This document shows positions 37,682 to 47,550 of a DNA stretch of 64,000 nt, piece after piece. Every line of letters begins with the position of its first letter. Positions within the stretch are counted from its first letter, which is position 1. This stretch comes from Bryobacterales bacterium. GTDB lineage: Bacteria > Acidobacteriota > Terriglobia > Bryobacterales > Bryobacteraceae. Location of the stretch: NCBI GenBank assembly GCA_016716385.1, contig JADJWL010000004.1:62001-126000 (forward strand), read 5' to 3'. Under the pieces are notes generated by a model. That model had not been told where the DNA came from and ran no database searches. It worked only from the letters and a program-made list of their open reading frames with translations. A program made the position numbers and the translations under genes.

Positions 37682-38541
37682 CGCACTACCCGGTGATGCT
37701 CGCTGAGGTGCTGGAGTACCTGGCGGTGAAGCCGGACGGTATTTACCTGGATTGCACGGCGGGTTTGGGGGGACATACCAAAGCCATCGCCGAAAGATTG
37801 GAAAAGGGGTTTGTGGTTGCCAACGACCGGGACGAAGACAGTCTGGCGATGGCCAAGGCGAACACCGAAGGATTGCATGCCCGCATCCGGTTTCACCACG
37901 GCGGCTTTGATTCACTCGACGAGGCGTTGCTTTACCAAGGGGTGGAGCAGGCGGACGGCGTGCTGGCCGACCTGGGTGTCAGCCGGTACCAACTCACGTC
38001 CGCGGAGCGCGGGTTTTCGATTTTAGCGGATGGGCCGCTCGATATGCGCATGGATCGCAACCAGGCATTGACGGCTGCCGATTTCGTTAATCACTACGCC
38101 GAAAAGGCAATCGCCGATTTGTTGTATAAACTCGGCGAAGAAAGGGGGGCGCGGAAGCTAGCTAGAGCAATTGTCCGGGCACGGCCCATCAGGAGCACAC
38201 AGCATTTGGCCAATGTTGTGGAGCGGGCCGTGCCTCGGACAGGACGTTTGCACCCGGCAACGAAGACATTTATGGCCCTCAGAATCGCAGTTAATGACGA
38301 AATGGGTCAGATCGACCGTTTGCTCGCTGTCGCACCCGGGATTACGAAGTCCGGCGGGCGGGTCGTGGTGATCGCGTTTACCAGTTCTGAGGACCGCAAG
38401 GTGAAGGAAGCCTTCCGCGAGTTGGGGCGCCAGGGACGGGGCACGATCTTGACGAAACATCCGGCGCGGCCCAGTGCGGAAGAAGTGCGGGCGAATCCTC
38501 CTTCGCGGAGCGCGAAGTTGAGGGCTTTTGAGGTGCAGTAA
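37678..38541 (+). CDS. rsmH: 16S rRNA m4C1402 N4-methyltransferase
   Basis: This 287-residue enzyme (formerly MraW) methylates N4 of C1402 in 16S rRNA using S-adenosylmethionine. The SAM site reads IYLDCTAGLGGHTKAIAERL (residues 22-41), followed by VVANDRDEDSLAMAK and VLADLGVSRYQL. The family blocks PLDMRMD, RTGRLHPATKTFMALRIAVNDE and KSGGRVVVIAFTSSEDRKVK are intact, as is the C-terminal TKHPARPSAEEVRANPPSRSAKLR. It begins with GTG overlapping the mraZ stop. Length is slightly below the usual 300-310, a common variation. It is cytoplasmic and the second gene of the cluster. Confidence 0.96.
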   Translation: MTHYPVMLAEVLEYLAVKPDGIYLDCTAGLGGHTKAIAERLEKGFVVANDRDEDSLAMAKANTEGLHARIRFHHGGFDSLDEALLYQGVEQADGVLADLGVSRYQLTSAERGFSILADGPLDMRMDRNQALTAADFVNHYAEKAIADLLYKLGEERGARKLARAIVRARPIRSTQHLANVVERAVPRTGRLHPATKTFMALRIAVNDEMGQIDRLLAVAPGITKSGGRVVVIAFTSSEDRKVKEAFRELGRQGRGTILTKHPARPSAEEVRANPPSRSAKLRAFEVQ

Positions 38542-38621
38542 GCGAACGGACGGCGGCGAAAATGGCGACACTACCAATGATGTTCCGGAAGATGTTTTTC
38601 TTCTCGGCTGAGGGGAGGCGG

Positions 38622-39056
38622 ATGGCGCAGGCGGAGACCAGCCAGTATCTCCTGCGCGACCTGCCCAACGAAGACTTATATTTTCATGTGAAATCCATCG
38701 ACAACTCCCGCCTCGTACGGCTGGCTGATCCGGAGGCCTCGGGCGAGTGCCTGTCGACGATCGGCGCGGCGTCGGCGGCGGCGGTTCTGCTGGTAACCTC
38801 GCTGATCCCCAGCGTCGGCAGCATTATGGCGGGCTACCGGCTGGAAGCGTTGAAGGCCGAAGAGCAGCGTCTGCAGAACCAGCAGCGCACTCTGGAGGTG
38901 CGCGAGTCGTCGCTCCGCAGCGTGGAACGTCTGGAACAGTTGGCGCGCGACCGCCGCATGGGACCGCCGAAGGCGGGTCAGGTGGTTCATCTGAATACGC
39001 CGCCGCGCGCCAGCGCTGGCGAGGTGGCGTCGAACCTGCCGGCCGCCAAGAACTAA
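38622..39056 (+). CDS. ftsL: FtsL-like divisome protein
   Basis: ATG 38622 follows GGGGAGG closely and gives 144 residues; an in-frame ATG at 38562 would add 20 residues and has a weaker site. Residues 46-68 form one transmembrane helix, then a coiled coil (72-108) and the block RLEQLARDRRMGPPKAGQVVHL that typifies FtsL. FtsL joins FtsB and FtsQ to activate septal FtsW-FtsI. Position between rsmH and ftsI is the normal one. The cytoplasmic N-terminus (about 45 residues) is somewhat longer than in E. coli. Sequence identity to known FtsL is low, so the call rests on topology and position. Confidence 0.8.
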   Translation: MAQAETSQYLLRDLPNEDLYFHVKSIDNSRLVRLADPEASGECLSTIGAASAAAVLLVTSLIPSVGSIMAGYRLEALKAEEQRLQNQQRTLEVRESSLRSVERLEQLARDRRMGPPKAGQVVHLNTPPRASAGEVASNLPAAKN

Positions 39057-39096
39057 CGCTTACGGCCCGTTCCCCCCGGGCCGTCCGGACTGAGCC

Positions 39097-41097
39097 ATGG
39101 AATCCCCATTCCGTACGATCGCCGGCCGGCGGCTGGCGCTACTGGTCTGGATCTCGGCCGCCTGGGGGCTTCTGATCGCCGCCCGGCTCGTGCAACTGCA
39201 AGTGGTCCAGCACGAACACTACTCGCAACTCGCGCGCAAGCAACAGGAACAACTGGTCGAGATCCCGGCGCCCCGCGGCGCGATCCTCGATCGCAACGGC
39301 GAGACGATGGCGATCAGCACCGCGGTGGATTCGGTCTTCGTGAATCCGATGCTGCTGCGTGATCCCGCGACGTCCGCCTCCATTCTCGCTGAGGCCCTGA
39401 GCCTCGACCGCGACACCCTCGCGCGCGACATCGCGGATCGTGCCCGCCGGAAGCGCGGCTTCATGTGGATTAGGCGCCGGATCAGTCCAGAGGAGTCGAA
39501 GGTCTTGCGCAGCCTGCGCTATGGCCAGCCTCCCCTCGATTGGATCGGGTTGCAGGCCGAGTCGCAGCGGTTCTATCCGAAGGGCCAGATTGCCGCCCAT
39601 GTCCTGGGGTCAGTGGATCACGCCGAGACTGGCAACGGGGGGATCGAGCTGGGGCTGGAGTCGGAACTCCAAGGCATTCCGGGTGCTTCCCGGGTCCTCT
39701 CCGACGTGCACCGCGCCGGGATCGAGTCGTCAATGGCGGTGGAACCAAGACCCGGCGCCAACGTCACACTCACCATTGATGAACGGATTCAGTTCATCGT
39801 CGAGCGGGAGTTGCGTCTGGCGATGGAAACGCACCGGGCGCAGACAGGAAGTGTCGTCGTGATGAACCCGCACTCGGGAGACATCCTGGCGATGGCGAGC
39901 TATCCGACCTTCGATCCGAATGTCCGGCCGCATCCCGGCGAAGACCCGGGGGCCCGCCTGAATAACGCCTTCACGGCCCCGTTTGAGCCCGGTTCGGTGT
40001 TCAAGGTATTCACGATGGCGACGGCGCTCGACACCACGCGGTTGACGCCCGAGTCGATCCTGCCGTGCGGCAGGCTCGTGATGGGCAACCGCCTGGTAGG
40101 CGAGGCGAAGAACTTCTTCGGGCCGATGACAGCGACCCAGGTTCTCGAGAAGTCGAGTAATGCCGGATCGGCACAGGCGGGGCTGATGGTCGGCGCCAAG
40201 AAGATGGACGCTTACGTCCGGAAATTCGGCTTCGGATACAAGACCGGAATCCCGCTCCCGGGTGAGTCGCCCGGTTTGCTCAGGAACGTGGAGCAGTGGA
40301 ACAAGTACTCGGCCGGATACATCGCGTTCGGCCACGAGATCGCGACGACGACGCTTCAATTGGCTCGCGCGTGCTCCGTAGTGGCCAACGGCGGCTTGTC
40401 GGTGAGACCGCGGCTGGTCCTGAGCCGCCAGCGGCCCGGCGAGGATCCGGTTGCCGAGCGCGCTTCGGCGCCCGAGCGCATCCTGAAGCCTGAGACCGCG
40501 ATTAGGACGCGGCTCATGATGGAGGGTGTCGTCCTGCGCGGCACCGGACGTGCGGCCCAGCTCCCCGGATATTCCGCGGGGGGCAAGACCGGGTCAGCGC
40601 AGATCTTCGATTTCAAGGCGAAGCGTTACACGCACGAGTACAACTCATCCTTCATGGGATTTGCGCCAGTGGCGAACCCGCAGATTGTCGTCGTTGTGAC
40701 GTTGAACGGCGCGAGGGAGTACGGTGGCGCGGTGGCGGCGCCGGTGTTTCGCGGTGTCGCCGCCGAGGCGTTGCGCATTCTCGAAGTGCCGAAGGACCTT
40801 CCGGAACAAATCCCGGTCACGCCCCAGGACGATTTTGAAGAAGGGGTCATCCTCACCGAAGCGAGCGACACGGATCCTTCCGGGCTCCTGGCCGAAGTTC
40901 CCACCGATCCGGCGCAGGTCTACGGCCCTGTCGTGCCGGACTTCCGGGGCAAGACTGCGCGCACGGTGGTCGAGGAAGCCATGTCGCTCGGGGTCCCGAT
41001 CGTCCTGAACGGCAAAGGCATTGCCCGCACTCAGGCGCCGCCCGCCGGCGCCATCCTGCCATTGGGAGAACCGGTTCACGTCCTGTTCAGCCGCTGA
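39097..41097 (+). CDS. ftsI: Septal peptidoglycan transpeptidase with PASTA domain
   Basis: This 666-residue class B penicillin-binding protein crosslinks septal peptidoglycan. It has a cytoplasmic tail and one TM helix (residues 12-32), a pedestal with RGAILDRNG (60-68), and a transpeptidase domain. Motifs are S300-V-F-K303 (acylated serine), S353-S-N355 and K497-T-G499. The last about 60 residues (PVVPDFRGKTARTVVEEA, then LPLGEPVHVLFSR) form one PASTA domain, absent from E. coli FtsI but common in Firmicutes SpoVD/PBP2x and many acidobacteria. It partners FtsW, encoded 5.3 kb downstream in the same cluster. Start ATG 39097, 40 bases after ftsL. Confidence 0.94.
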   Translation: MESPFRTIAGRRLALLVWISAAWGLLIAARLVQLQVVQHEHYSQLARKQQEQLVEIPAPRGAILDRNGETMAISTAVDSVFVNPMLLRDPATSASILAEALSLDRDTLARDIADRARRKRGFMWIRRRISPEESKVLRSLRYGQPPLDWIGLQAESQRFYPKGQIAAHVLGSVDHAETGNGGIELGLESELQGIPGASRVLSDVHRAGIESSMAVEPRPGANVTLTIDERIQFIVERELRLAMETHRAQTGSVVVMNPHSGDILAMASYPTFDPNVRPHPGEDPGARLNNAFTAPFEPGSVFKVFTMATALDTTRLTPESILPCGRLVMGNRLVGEAKNFFGPMTATQVLEKSSNAGSAQAGLMVGAKKMDAYVRKFGFGYKTGIPLPGESPGLLRNVEQWNKYSAGYIAFGHEIATTTLQLARACSVVANGGLSVRPRLVLSRQRPGEDPVAERASAPERILKPETAIRTRLMMEGVVLRGTGRAAQLPGYSAGGKTGSAQIFDFKAKRYTHEYNSSFMGFAPVANPQIVVVVTLNGAREYGGAVAAPVFRGVAAEALRILEVPKDLPEQIPVTPQDDFEEGVILTEASDTDPSGLLAEVPTDPAQVYGPVVPDFRGKTARTVVEEAMSLGVPIVLNGKGIARTQAPPAGAILPLGEPVHVLFSR

Positions 41098-41115
41098 GGG
41101 TGCCATGAGAACGCG

Positions 41116-42615
41116 ATGGGGACAGCGATGACGGTGGCCGAGGTTCTCGCCGGCGTCCCGTTGCGGACCCCGGTGCCGGCCGCGATCGAAGGGCAGACTG
41201 TCACCGGTCTCGGGTACGACTCGCGGCGGGTCGCGACGGGCTTCCTGTTCTTCGCGTTTCCCGGATCCAGGGTCGACGGGCGTGCCTTCGCGGCTGAAGC
41301 GATGCGGCGGGGAGCCGTCGCCGTCGTCAGTGACCTCGGCCCGCCCGAGGGCTTTCCGGGACCTTGGATGGAGACGCCGCACGGGCGTCAGGCCCTCGCG
41401 CTGGCGGCGCGCAATTTCTATGGCGCACCCGACGCGCGCATTCAACTGACAGGCATCACGGGGACCAACGGGAAGACGACTGTCGCCTACCTGGTGGACT
41501 CCGTCCTGCGGGCGGCCGGTAAAACGACAGCGCTTGTCGGGACCATCGAATACCGGCTTGCGGGCAAAGTTCTACCGGCGGCCAATACGACCCCGGAGTC
41601 GCTCGATCTGGTGGCCCTGCTGGCCGAACTGGAGCAACTGGGCGGCACCCATGCGACGATGGAAGTGTCGTCCCACGCGCTGGCGTTGGGCAGAGTCCAC
41701 GCGTTGCAGTTCCACACCGCAGTCTTCACGAATCTGAGCCAGGACCATTTGGATTTCCACGGCACGATGGAGGCGTACTTCCACGCCAAGAGCCGTCTGT
41801 TCGCCGGAGCCGGGGCGCCTCCGCCTGGCTGGGCGGTGGTCAACCACGAAGATCCGGCGACCCCCAAACTTCCCATCGATCCCGCGACGCGCGTCATCGC
41901 CTACGGACTGGGACAGGGCGCGTCCCTGCGCGCCAGCCACATCGCGTCGACTGTGCGGGGTTTGCAGTTCCACGTCGGGTACGGGAAGCAGAAGAAGCGG
42001 ATCCGTTCGCCATTAATCGGCGGGGTCAACGTCCACAACATCCTCGCGGCGTGCGGTGCGGGCATCTCCTACGGACTGCCGCTCGACACGATCGCCGAAG
42101 GGATCGCGGCCTGCCCCGGGATCCCCGGACGGTTTGAGCGCGTCGACGAAGGACAGCCCTTCGGAGTGGTCGTGGATTACGCGCACACGCCGGACGCGCT
42201 GCGCAACGTGATCGCGATTGCCCGCGCGCTGACGCGCGGCCGGGTCATTACGCTCTTCGGCTGCGGCGGGGACCGCGACCGGAACAAGCGTCCGCCGATG
42301 GGGCAGGCGGCCGCCGCCAGCGACTTCGTTGTTCTGACGAGCGACAATCCGCGGTCGGAGGACCCGATCGCCATCCTCACGGATGCGCTCGTGGGCGTGC
42401 GCCGCACCGACGTGGCGCATGCGATTGAACCGGACCGCGCGGCCGCGATCCGGCAGGCCATTGGCATGGCTCACGCCGGTGACATGGTCATCCTGGCGGG
42501 TAAAGGTCACGAAACGTATCAGGAGATTGCCGGTCAGCGCAATCCGTTCGATGACCGGGAAGTCGCACGGATGGTGCTGCGCGAAATGGGATTCGGCGGA
42601 GGGCAGCGCACGTGA
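41116..42615 (+). CDS. murE: UDP-MurNAc-tripeptide synthetase, meso-DAP adding
   Basis: This 499-residue cytoplasmic Mur ligase adds the third residue to UDP-MurNAc-L-Ala-D-Glu. ITGTNGKTT (114-122) binds ATP, and FTNLSQDHLDFHG follows with the metal and carbamylated-lysine region (AKSRLF). DNPR at residues 410-413 is the motif that selects meso-diaminopimelate over lysine, so peptidoglycan here is of the DAP type. ATG 41116 is chosen; ATG 41128 in frame is an alternative. It follows ftsI after 18 bases and its stop overlaps murF (GTGA). Confidence 0.95.
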   Translation: MGTAMTVAEVLAGVPLRTPVPAAIEGQTVTGLGYDSRRVATGFLFFAFPGSRVDGRAFAAEAMRRGAVAVVSDLGPPEGFPGPWMETPHGRQALALAARNFYGAPDARIQLTGITGTNGKTTVAYLVDSVLRAAGKTTALVGTIEYRLAGKVLPAANTTPESLDLVALLAELEQLGGTHATMEVSSHALALGRVHALQFHTAVFTNLSQDHLDFHGTMEAYFHAKSRLFAGAGAPPPGWAVVNHEDPATPKLPIDPATRVIAYGLGQGASLRASHIASTVRGLQFHVGYGKQKKRIRSPLIGGVNVHNILAACGAGISYGLPLDTIAEGIAACPGIPGRFERVDEGQPFGVVVDYAHTPDALRNVIAIARALTRGRVITLFGCGGDRDRNKRPPMGQAAAASDFVVLTSDNPRSEDPIAILTDALVGVRRTDVAHAIEPDRAAAIRQAIGMAHAGDMVILAGKGHETYQEIAGQRNPFDDREVARMVLREMGFGGGQRT

Positions 42616-43949
42616 CGGCCGATCTCGGTGTGTGTCTGGGCAGGAGCACGCGGTTTCCCGCGTCGGGATGGAGCGTCGATTCGCGGACGCTTGTGCCCGG
42701 GGACGTGTTCTTCGCTCTTCGCGGACCCGCGCACGATGGCCACCACTACGTTTCGGACGCCTTTCGCGCGGGTGCGGCCGCGGCCGTCGTCGACCACGCG
42801 ATGGAGGCGCCGGGGCCGCTGTTCGTGGTGGGAGATACGCTCGACGCGCTGCATCAGGCGGCGTCGTCGGCACGCTGCGTCTGGGGCGGAGCGGTTGTGG
42901 CCGTCACAGGCAGCGCAGGAAAGACCTCGACCAAAGAGGCGATCGCGGCATTGCTGGAAGCGGAGTTGCCGGTGGGCCGGAGCGCGGGAAACCTCAACAA
43001 CCACGTCGGGGTGCCCCTGTCCATCCTGCGGCTTCCGGATGCGTGCCGGGTGGCGGTCATCGAGATGGGCATGAACCACGCAGGCGAAATCCGCGCACTC
43101 GCGGCGATCGCCCGCCCGAATCTCGGTGTCGTGACGAATGTCGGTTCGGCGCACATCGAAAACTTCGGATCGGTTGACGGGATCGCGCTGGCGAAGCGGG
43201 AACTGATTGAAGCGCTGTCGCGCGAGGGTGTCGCTGTCTTGAACGCGGACGACCCGCGCGTGGCGGCGTTCGCCGCGGTGCATCCGGGCTGGTCGCTCAC
43301 CTTTGGATTCGGCGACGGCGCCGCGGTTCGTGCGCGGGACATCGAGTACACCGCGGCGGGCGCCCGATTCATCGTGGACGGCGTGCAATTCGAGATTCCG
43401 CAGACCGGCGCGCACGCGGTGCGGAACGTTCTGGCGGGAATCGCCGTCGCGGCGGTGTTCGGGATTCCGGCCTCTCGTTTGTCCGGGCCGGCGCGCGCCA
43501 TCGAGGCGCCGGCGATGCGCGGGACACGCATCGACGCCGCCGGAGTCACTGTATTCAACGATTGCTATAATGCCAACCCCGAGGCTGTCCGCGCGATGAT
43601 CGATGTTCTGGCTGCTACCCCGGCCAGGCGTCGCGCGGCCGTCCTGGGGGAGATGCTTGAGCTTGGCCCTCTGGCCGAGGCGCTCCACCGCGGCGTTGGT
43701 TCCTACGTCGCGGAGCGCGGGATCGATGTGCTCATTGGAATACGCGGCGCTGCGCGCCACATGGTCGACGAGGCCTTGCGGGCGGGCATGTCGGGCGCCG
43801 CGTACTTTTTTGACGATCCCGAAACGGCCGGCGAGTTCGCTCGGACCTGGCTCGCGCCGGGTGACGCTGTTCTGTTCAAAGGTTCGCGCGGGGTCCGTGT
43901 GGAGAAGGCGCTGGACCGGGTGCTGGCGGATCAGGAGGAGAGCGTGTAG
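42612..43949 (+). CDS. murF: UDP-MurNAc-pentapeptide synthetase
   Basis: This 445-residue ligase attaches D-Ala-D-Ala to the UDP-MurNAc-tripeptide in the cytoplasm. The N-terminal domain carries WSVDSRTLVPGDVFFALRG, typical of MurF. The ATP loop is VTGSAGKTSTKEAIAALLE, followed by NLNNHVGVPLSILRL, IEMGMNHAGEI and NVGSAHIENFGS. NDCYNANPEAVRAMIDVL is the C-terminal MurF block. D-Ala-D-Ala ligase (ddl), which would supply its substrate, is not in the window. GTG 42612 overlaps the murE stop; mraY follows after two bases. Confidence 0.95.
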   Translation: MTADLGVCLGRSTRFPASGWSVDSRTLVPGDVFFALRGPAHDGHHYVSDAFRAGAAAAVVDHAMEAPGPLFVVGDTLDALHQAASSARCVWGGAVVAVTGSAGKTSTKEAIAALLEAELPVGRSAGNLNNHVGVPLSILRLPDACRVAVIEMGMNHAGEIRALAAIARPNLGVVTNVGSAHIENFGSVDGIALAKRELIEALSREGVAVLNADDPRVAAFAAVHPGWSLTFGFGDGAAVRARDIEYTAAGARFIVDGVQFEIPQTGAHAVRNVLAGIAVAAVFGIPASRLSGPARAIEAPAMRGTRIDAAGVTVFNDCYNANPEAVRAMIDVLAATPARRRAAVLGEMLELGPLAEALHRGVGSYVAERGIDVLIGIRGAARHMVDEALRAGMSGAAYFFDDPETAGEFARTWLAPGDAVLFKGSRGVRVEKALDRVLADQEESV

Positions 43950-43951
43950 CG

Positions 43952-45085
43952 ATGCTCTACTACCTGTTCTACGAACTGCTCGGCCAGTACGTGGGTCCGC
44001 TGCGCCTGTTCCGCTACATTACGTTCCGCACCGCGTTCGCCAGTCTCACGGCGCTGTTTCTTTGCGTTGTCCTTGGACCGTGGCTGATCCGCAAGCTCCG
44101 CGAATTCCAGATTGGCCAGTACATCCGCGAGGAGGGGCCGCAGTCGCACCAGAAGAAGGCCGGTACGCCGACAATGGGGGGCGTTCTGATCCTGGTCTCG
44201 ATCGTCCTGCCGACGCTGCTCTGGGCTGACCTGCTGAATCCGAACGTCTGGATCGCGTTGTACGCAATGCTCGCCTTCGGGGCCATCGGTTTCTTCGACG
44301 ACTATTCGAAGCTTCGCCGTAAACGCAACCTGGGCTTCACCGCGCGCCACAAGTTCCTGTTGCAGGTCCTGGCATCGCTCGTGCTGGGGCTGTTCCTGCT
44401 CATCATGCACGCGCGCGGGTTGTACACGACCAACATGAATGTGCCGTTCTTCAAAGAGTTCCGGCCTGATTTGCTGATCGACGGGCTGCTGGCCAGTCCC
44501 TGGACGTATCCGTTCGGCTTCGTGCTGTTCTTCGGATTCGTGACGCTGGTGGTGGTGGGCGCCTCGAACGCGGTCAACCTGACCGATGGCCTGGACGGAC
44601 TGGCCGCGGGGCTGATGGTCATCGCAGCCGGCGCGCTGACGATTCTGACGTACGTAGGAGGGCACGCGGAGCTATCCAACTACCTGGGCTTAGAGCGCAA
44701 TCCGCGCACCGCCGAGCTGACGATCTTCTGCGGCGCGTTGACGGGCGCATGCCTCGGGTTTCTCTGGTACAACGCGCATCCGGCGGAGATCTTCATGGGC
44801 GATGTGGGATCGCTCTCGCTTGGTGCCAGCATGGCGGCGGTGGCGGTGTTGATCAAGCAGGAAATCCTGCTCCTGTTCATAGGCGGCGTCTTTGTGCTGG
44901 AGGCGTTGTCGGTCATCCTGCAGGTCGGCAGCTATAAGCTGCGCGGCAAACGGATTTTCAAGATGGCGCCCTTGCATCATCATTTCGAAGCTCTGGGCTG
45001 GCAGGAATCGAAGATTATTGTGCGGTTCTGGGTCGCCGGTCTGGTGTTGGCGCTCGGTGCGCTGACGACCCTGAAGCTGCGGTGA
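43952..45085 (+). CDS. mraY: Phospho-MurNAc-pentapeptide translocase
   Basis: This 377-residue inner-membrane enzyme transfers phospho-MurNAc-pentapeptide to undecaprenyl phosphate, forming lipid I. About ten transmembrane segments are visible. The catalytic sites are present: GFFDDYSKL (adjacent Asp pair), NLTDGLDGLAAG and FMGDVGSLSLGA, plus KMAPLHHHFE in the last cytoplasmic loop. QSHQKKAGTPTMGG at residues 66-79 is the substrate-binding signature. An insertion-like loop (ARGLYTTNMNVPFFKEFRPD) is periplasmic. It overlaps murD by four bases. Confidence 0.97.
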   Translation: MLYYLFYELLGQYVGPLRLFRYITFRTAFASLTALFLCVVLGPWLIRKLREFQIGQYIREEGPQSHQKKAGTPTMGGVLILVSIVLPTLLWADLLNPNVWIALYAMLAFGAIGFFDDYSKLRRKRNLGFTARHKFLLQVLASLVLGLFLLIMHARGLYTTNMNVPFFKEFRPDLLIDGLLASPWTYPFGFVLFFGFVTLVVVGASNAVNLTDGLDGLAAGLMVIAAGALTILTYVGGHAELSNYLGLERNPRTAELTIFCGALTGACLGFLWYNAHPAEIFMGDVGSLSLGASMAAVAVLIKQEILLLFIGGVFVLEALSVILQVGSYKLRGKRIFKMAPLHHHFEALGWQESKIIVRFWVAGLVLALGALTTLKLR

Positions 45086-46416
45086 CGGAGATGCGGGTAC
45101 TTGTCGTTGGCATGGAACGGTCCGGAGTTGCCGCAGCCGAATGGCTCGCCGGACAGGGCGCTCAAGTGCGGGCAACCGACTTGCGCCCGCTTTCGGCGCT
45201 TCCGGCTGCCCGAGCCGTGCTGGACAGTCTCAATATCGAGTTCGTGCCGCAAACCGAGGAGGCGTTCTCCGGCGCCGGTCTCATTGTGACGTCTCCCGGC
45301 GTCCCGGTGGACTTGCCTGAACTCGAGGCCGCCCGGCGGCGCGGCGTCGAAGTGATCGGCGACGCGGAACTGGCGGCAAGATCTCTGCGGGGCCCGATCC
45401 TGGGCATTACAGGGTCGAATGGCAAGACGACCGTGACCGCCATGACCGGCCACTTGCTCGAGCGCGCCGGCGTGCCGTGCCAGGTTGGCGGCAACATCGG
45501 CCGCGCGCCGTGCGCCATGATCGCCAGTTCGCGGGAGGATCAGTGGAACGTGCTGGAGCTGTCCAGCTTTCAGTTGGAAACGGTTGACCGGCTCTCGGCG
45601 AAGATTGCCGTCTGTCTGAATGTGACGCCTGACCATCTCGACCGGCACGGCACGTTCGAGCGCTACGCCGCGGCCAAGCGGCGGCTCTTCGAAACACAGA
45701 CGGCGGACGGCTGGGCCGTGCTGAATGCCGACGATCCGGTCTGCGTCGCCTTCGCCGCGTCGGCTCCGGGCCGCGTCCGGTGGTTTAGCGCCGCGCGGCG
45801 TGTGGCCGAGGGCGCCTGGGAGGAAGGTGGCTCATTCTTTGTCCACGGCGAGGCCGCCGGTTCGGTCCAGGATCTGCAACTCAAGGGACGGCACAACATC
45901 GCGAACGCTCTTGCCGCACTCCTTGCGGCGCGCCTCGCCGGAGTTGCTACCCATTGCCTGGGGCCGGGGCTGCGGACTTTCCAGCCCGTCGAGCACCGCC
46001 TCGAGTTTGTCCGCGCACTCGCGGGCGTCAGCTACTACAACGACAGCAAGGCGACCAACGTCGATGCGGCGCTGAAGGCGATCGCCGCGTTCGACGGCGG
46101 TCTATGGGTGATTCTCGGCGGTAAGGACAAGGGTAGCGACTTCGCTCCGTTGCGGGCGCCCCTCGCGGCAAAGGCCCGTGCCGCGCTGCTCGTCGGAGCT
46201 GCCGCTCCAAATCTCAGGGAACAACTCGCCGGCGCCGTGCCGCTGGTTGATACCGGCACGCTCGACGCCGCACTCCGCCACGCCCGGACGCATGCCGGTC
46301 CAGGCGACACCGTGTTGCTGGCGCCCGCATGCGCCAGCTTTGACCAGTTTGAGAACTTCGAACACCGCGGCCGGATCTTCAAGGACCTGGTTCGCCAGTT
46401 GGATGGAGAGGAATAG
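45082..46416 (+). CDS. murD: UDP-MurNAc-L-Ala-D-Glu ligase
   Basis: This 444-residue ligase adds D-glutamate to UDP-MurNAc-L-alanine. The Rossmann-like N-domain starts RVLVVGMERSGVAAAEWL; ATP binding is ILGITGSNGKTTVTAM; LELSSFQLE and NVTPDHLDRHGTFERYAAAK carry the metal and lysine regions; SYYNDSKATNVDAALKAI and ILGGKDKGSDF identify MurD rather than MurC, E or F. It begins with GTG overlapping the mraY stop. ftsW follows directly. It acts in the cytoplasm. Confidence 0.96.
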   Translation: MTEMRVLVVGMERSGVAAAEWLAGQGAQVRATDLRPLSALPAARAVLDSLNIEFVPQTEEAFSGAGLIVTSPGVPVDLPELEAARRRGVEVIGDAELAARSLRGPILGITGSNGKTTVTAMTGHLLERAGVPCQVGGNIGRAPCAMIASSREDQWNVLELSSFQLETVDRLSAKIAVCLNVTPDHLDRHGTFERYAAAKRRLFETQTADGWAVLNADDPVCVAFAASAPGRVRWFSAARRVAEGAWEEGGSFFVHGEAAGSVQDLQLKGRHNIANALAALLAARLAGVATHCLGPGLRTFQPVEHRLEFVRALAGVSYYNDSKATNVDAALKAIAAFDGGLWVILGGKDKGSDFAPLRAPLAAKARAALLVGAAAPNLREQLAGAVPLVDTGTLDAALRHARTHAGPGDTVLLAPACASFDQFENFEHRGRIFKDLVRQLDGEE

Positions 46417-47550
46417 ATGGCTCAGGTTGCCAGGACAGACCGCTCGCTTTTTGGCGTGACGATCGCGCTCGTGTTCTTTGGCCTTGTCATGGTCTACAGC
46501 GCTTCTTCAGTCATGGCGCACGTCAAGTTCAACTCCGAGTATTATTTCGTTGCGCGCCAGGCTGCCTGGGTCGTGGCCTCGATCGCTACGCTGCTGTTCT
46601 TCAAGAACCTTCCCTACCGGCGGCTGCGGAACCCGGTGGTGGCGTTCGGAGGAGTCGGCGCCGTGGTTGTGCTGCTGGCACTGGCCTACTGGGTGGACCC
46701 GCGCCACCGCTGGATCGACTTCAAGTTCTTCCACGTGCAGCCGGCGGAGCTGGCCAAACCCGCGGTGATTGTGTTTCTGGCCTTCTTCATGACGCACCGC
46801 GCGCGGGCGATCAACAACCGGCACACGCTGATGCCCGCCGCTCTCGCCGTCGGACTGGTGACGGTGGGCGTCGTCCTGGCCGATCTGGGCACCGCCGTGG
46901 TCCTGGGATTGACGGCAGGGGCCATCCTCTATGTTGCGGGCATGGACCGGCGCTACTTCGTCGCTCTCATCGCCGGCTCGATTCTTTTCGTTGGCGCCGC
47001 GATCGCTTCAAAGCCTTACCGCCTCGCGCGCGTTGTGCAGTTCGTCGATCCCCACTACGAGTTGATCGCCAAGATCGATCCCAGTGGCGGAATCCGCGAG
47101 TACCTGGGCCGTTCCGTCGCCGCCCGCAGTTCCAACTACCAGGCCGATCAATCGAAGATCGCCATTGGCGACGGGGGCGTGACCGGAGTCGGCCTGATGC
47201 AGGGGCGCCAGAAGCTGTTCTACCTGCCGGAAGCGCACACGGATTTCATCTTTGCCGTGATTGCCGAAGAGCTGGGATTGCCGGGTACGATGGGGCTGCT
47301 TCTGGCGTTCGGGGTCATCCTCTGGCGTGGGATGCTCGCGGCGCTCCGCACCGAGGACGACTTCGGCCGCTATCTGGCGCTGGGACTCACCGTCAGCATT
47401 GTCGTTCAGGCGCTCTTCAACATCAGCGTCGCCTTGGCGCTGGTCCCGACCAAGGGAATCACGCTGCCGATGATCAGCTTCGGAGGCAGCTCCCTGCTCA
47501 GTACGCTGGCCATGATGGGCGTGCTGATGAATGTGAGCGAGAACTCGTGA
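46417..47550 (+). CDS. ftsW: Septal peptidoglycan polymerase FtsW (SEDS)
   Basis: This 377-residue membrane protein has about ten transmembrane helices and SEDS-family blocks: VMVYSASSVMA near residue 27, VDPRHRWIDFKFFHVQPAEL (about 89-108), and FIFAVIAEELGLPGTMGLL with GITLPMISFGGSSLLSTLAMMG at the C-terminus. FtsW polymerises lipid II at the septum together with FtsI. The start ATG is immediately after the murD stop. Its stop overlaps the murG start in GTGA. The location in the cluster supports FtsW rather than RodA. Confidence 0.95.
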   Translation: MAQVARTDRSLFGVTIALVFFGLVMVYSASSVMAHVKFNSEYYFVARQAAWVVASIATLLFFKNLPYRRLRNPVVAFGGVGAVVVLLALAYWVDPRHRWIDFKFFHVQPAELAKPAVIVFLAFFMTHRARAINNRHTLMPAALAVGLVTVGVVLADLGTAVVLGLTAGAILYVAGMDRRYFVALIAGSILFVGAAIASKPYRLARVVQFVDPHYELIAKIDPSGGIREYLGRSVAARSSNYQADQSKIAIGDGGVTGVGLMQGRQKLFYLPEAHTDFIFAVIAEELGLPGTMGLLLAFGVILWRGMLAALRTEDDFGRYLALGLTVSIVVQALFNISVALALVPTKGITLPMISFGGSSLLSTLAMMGVLMNVSENS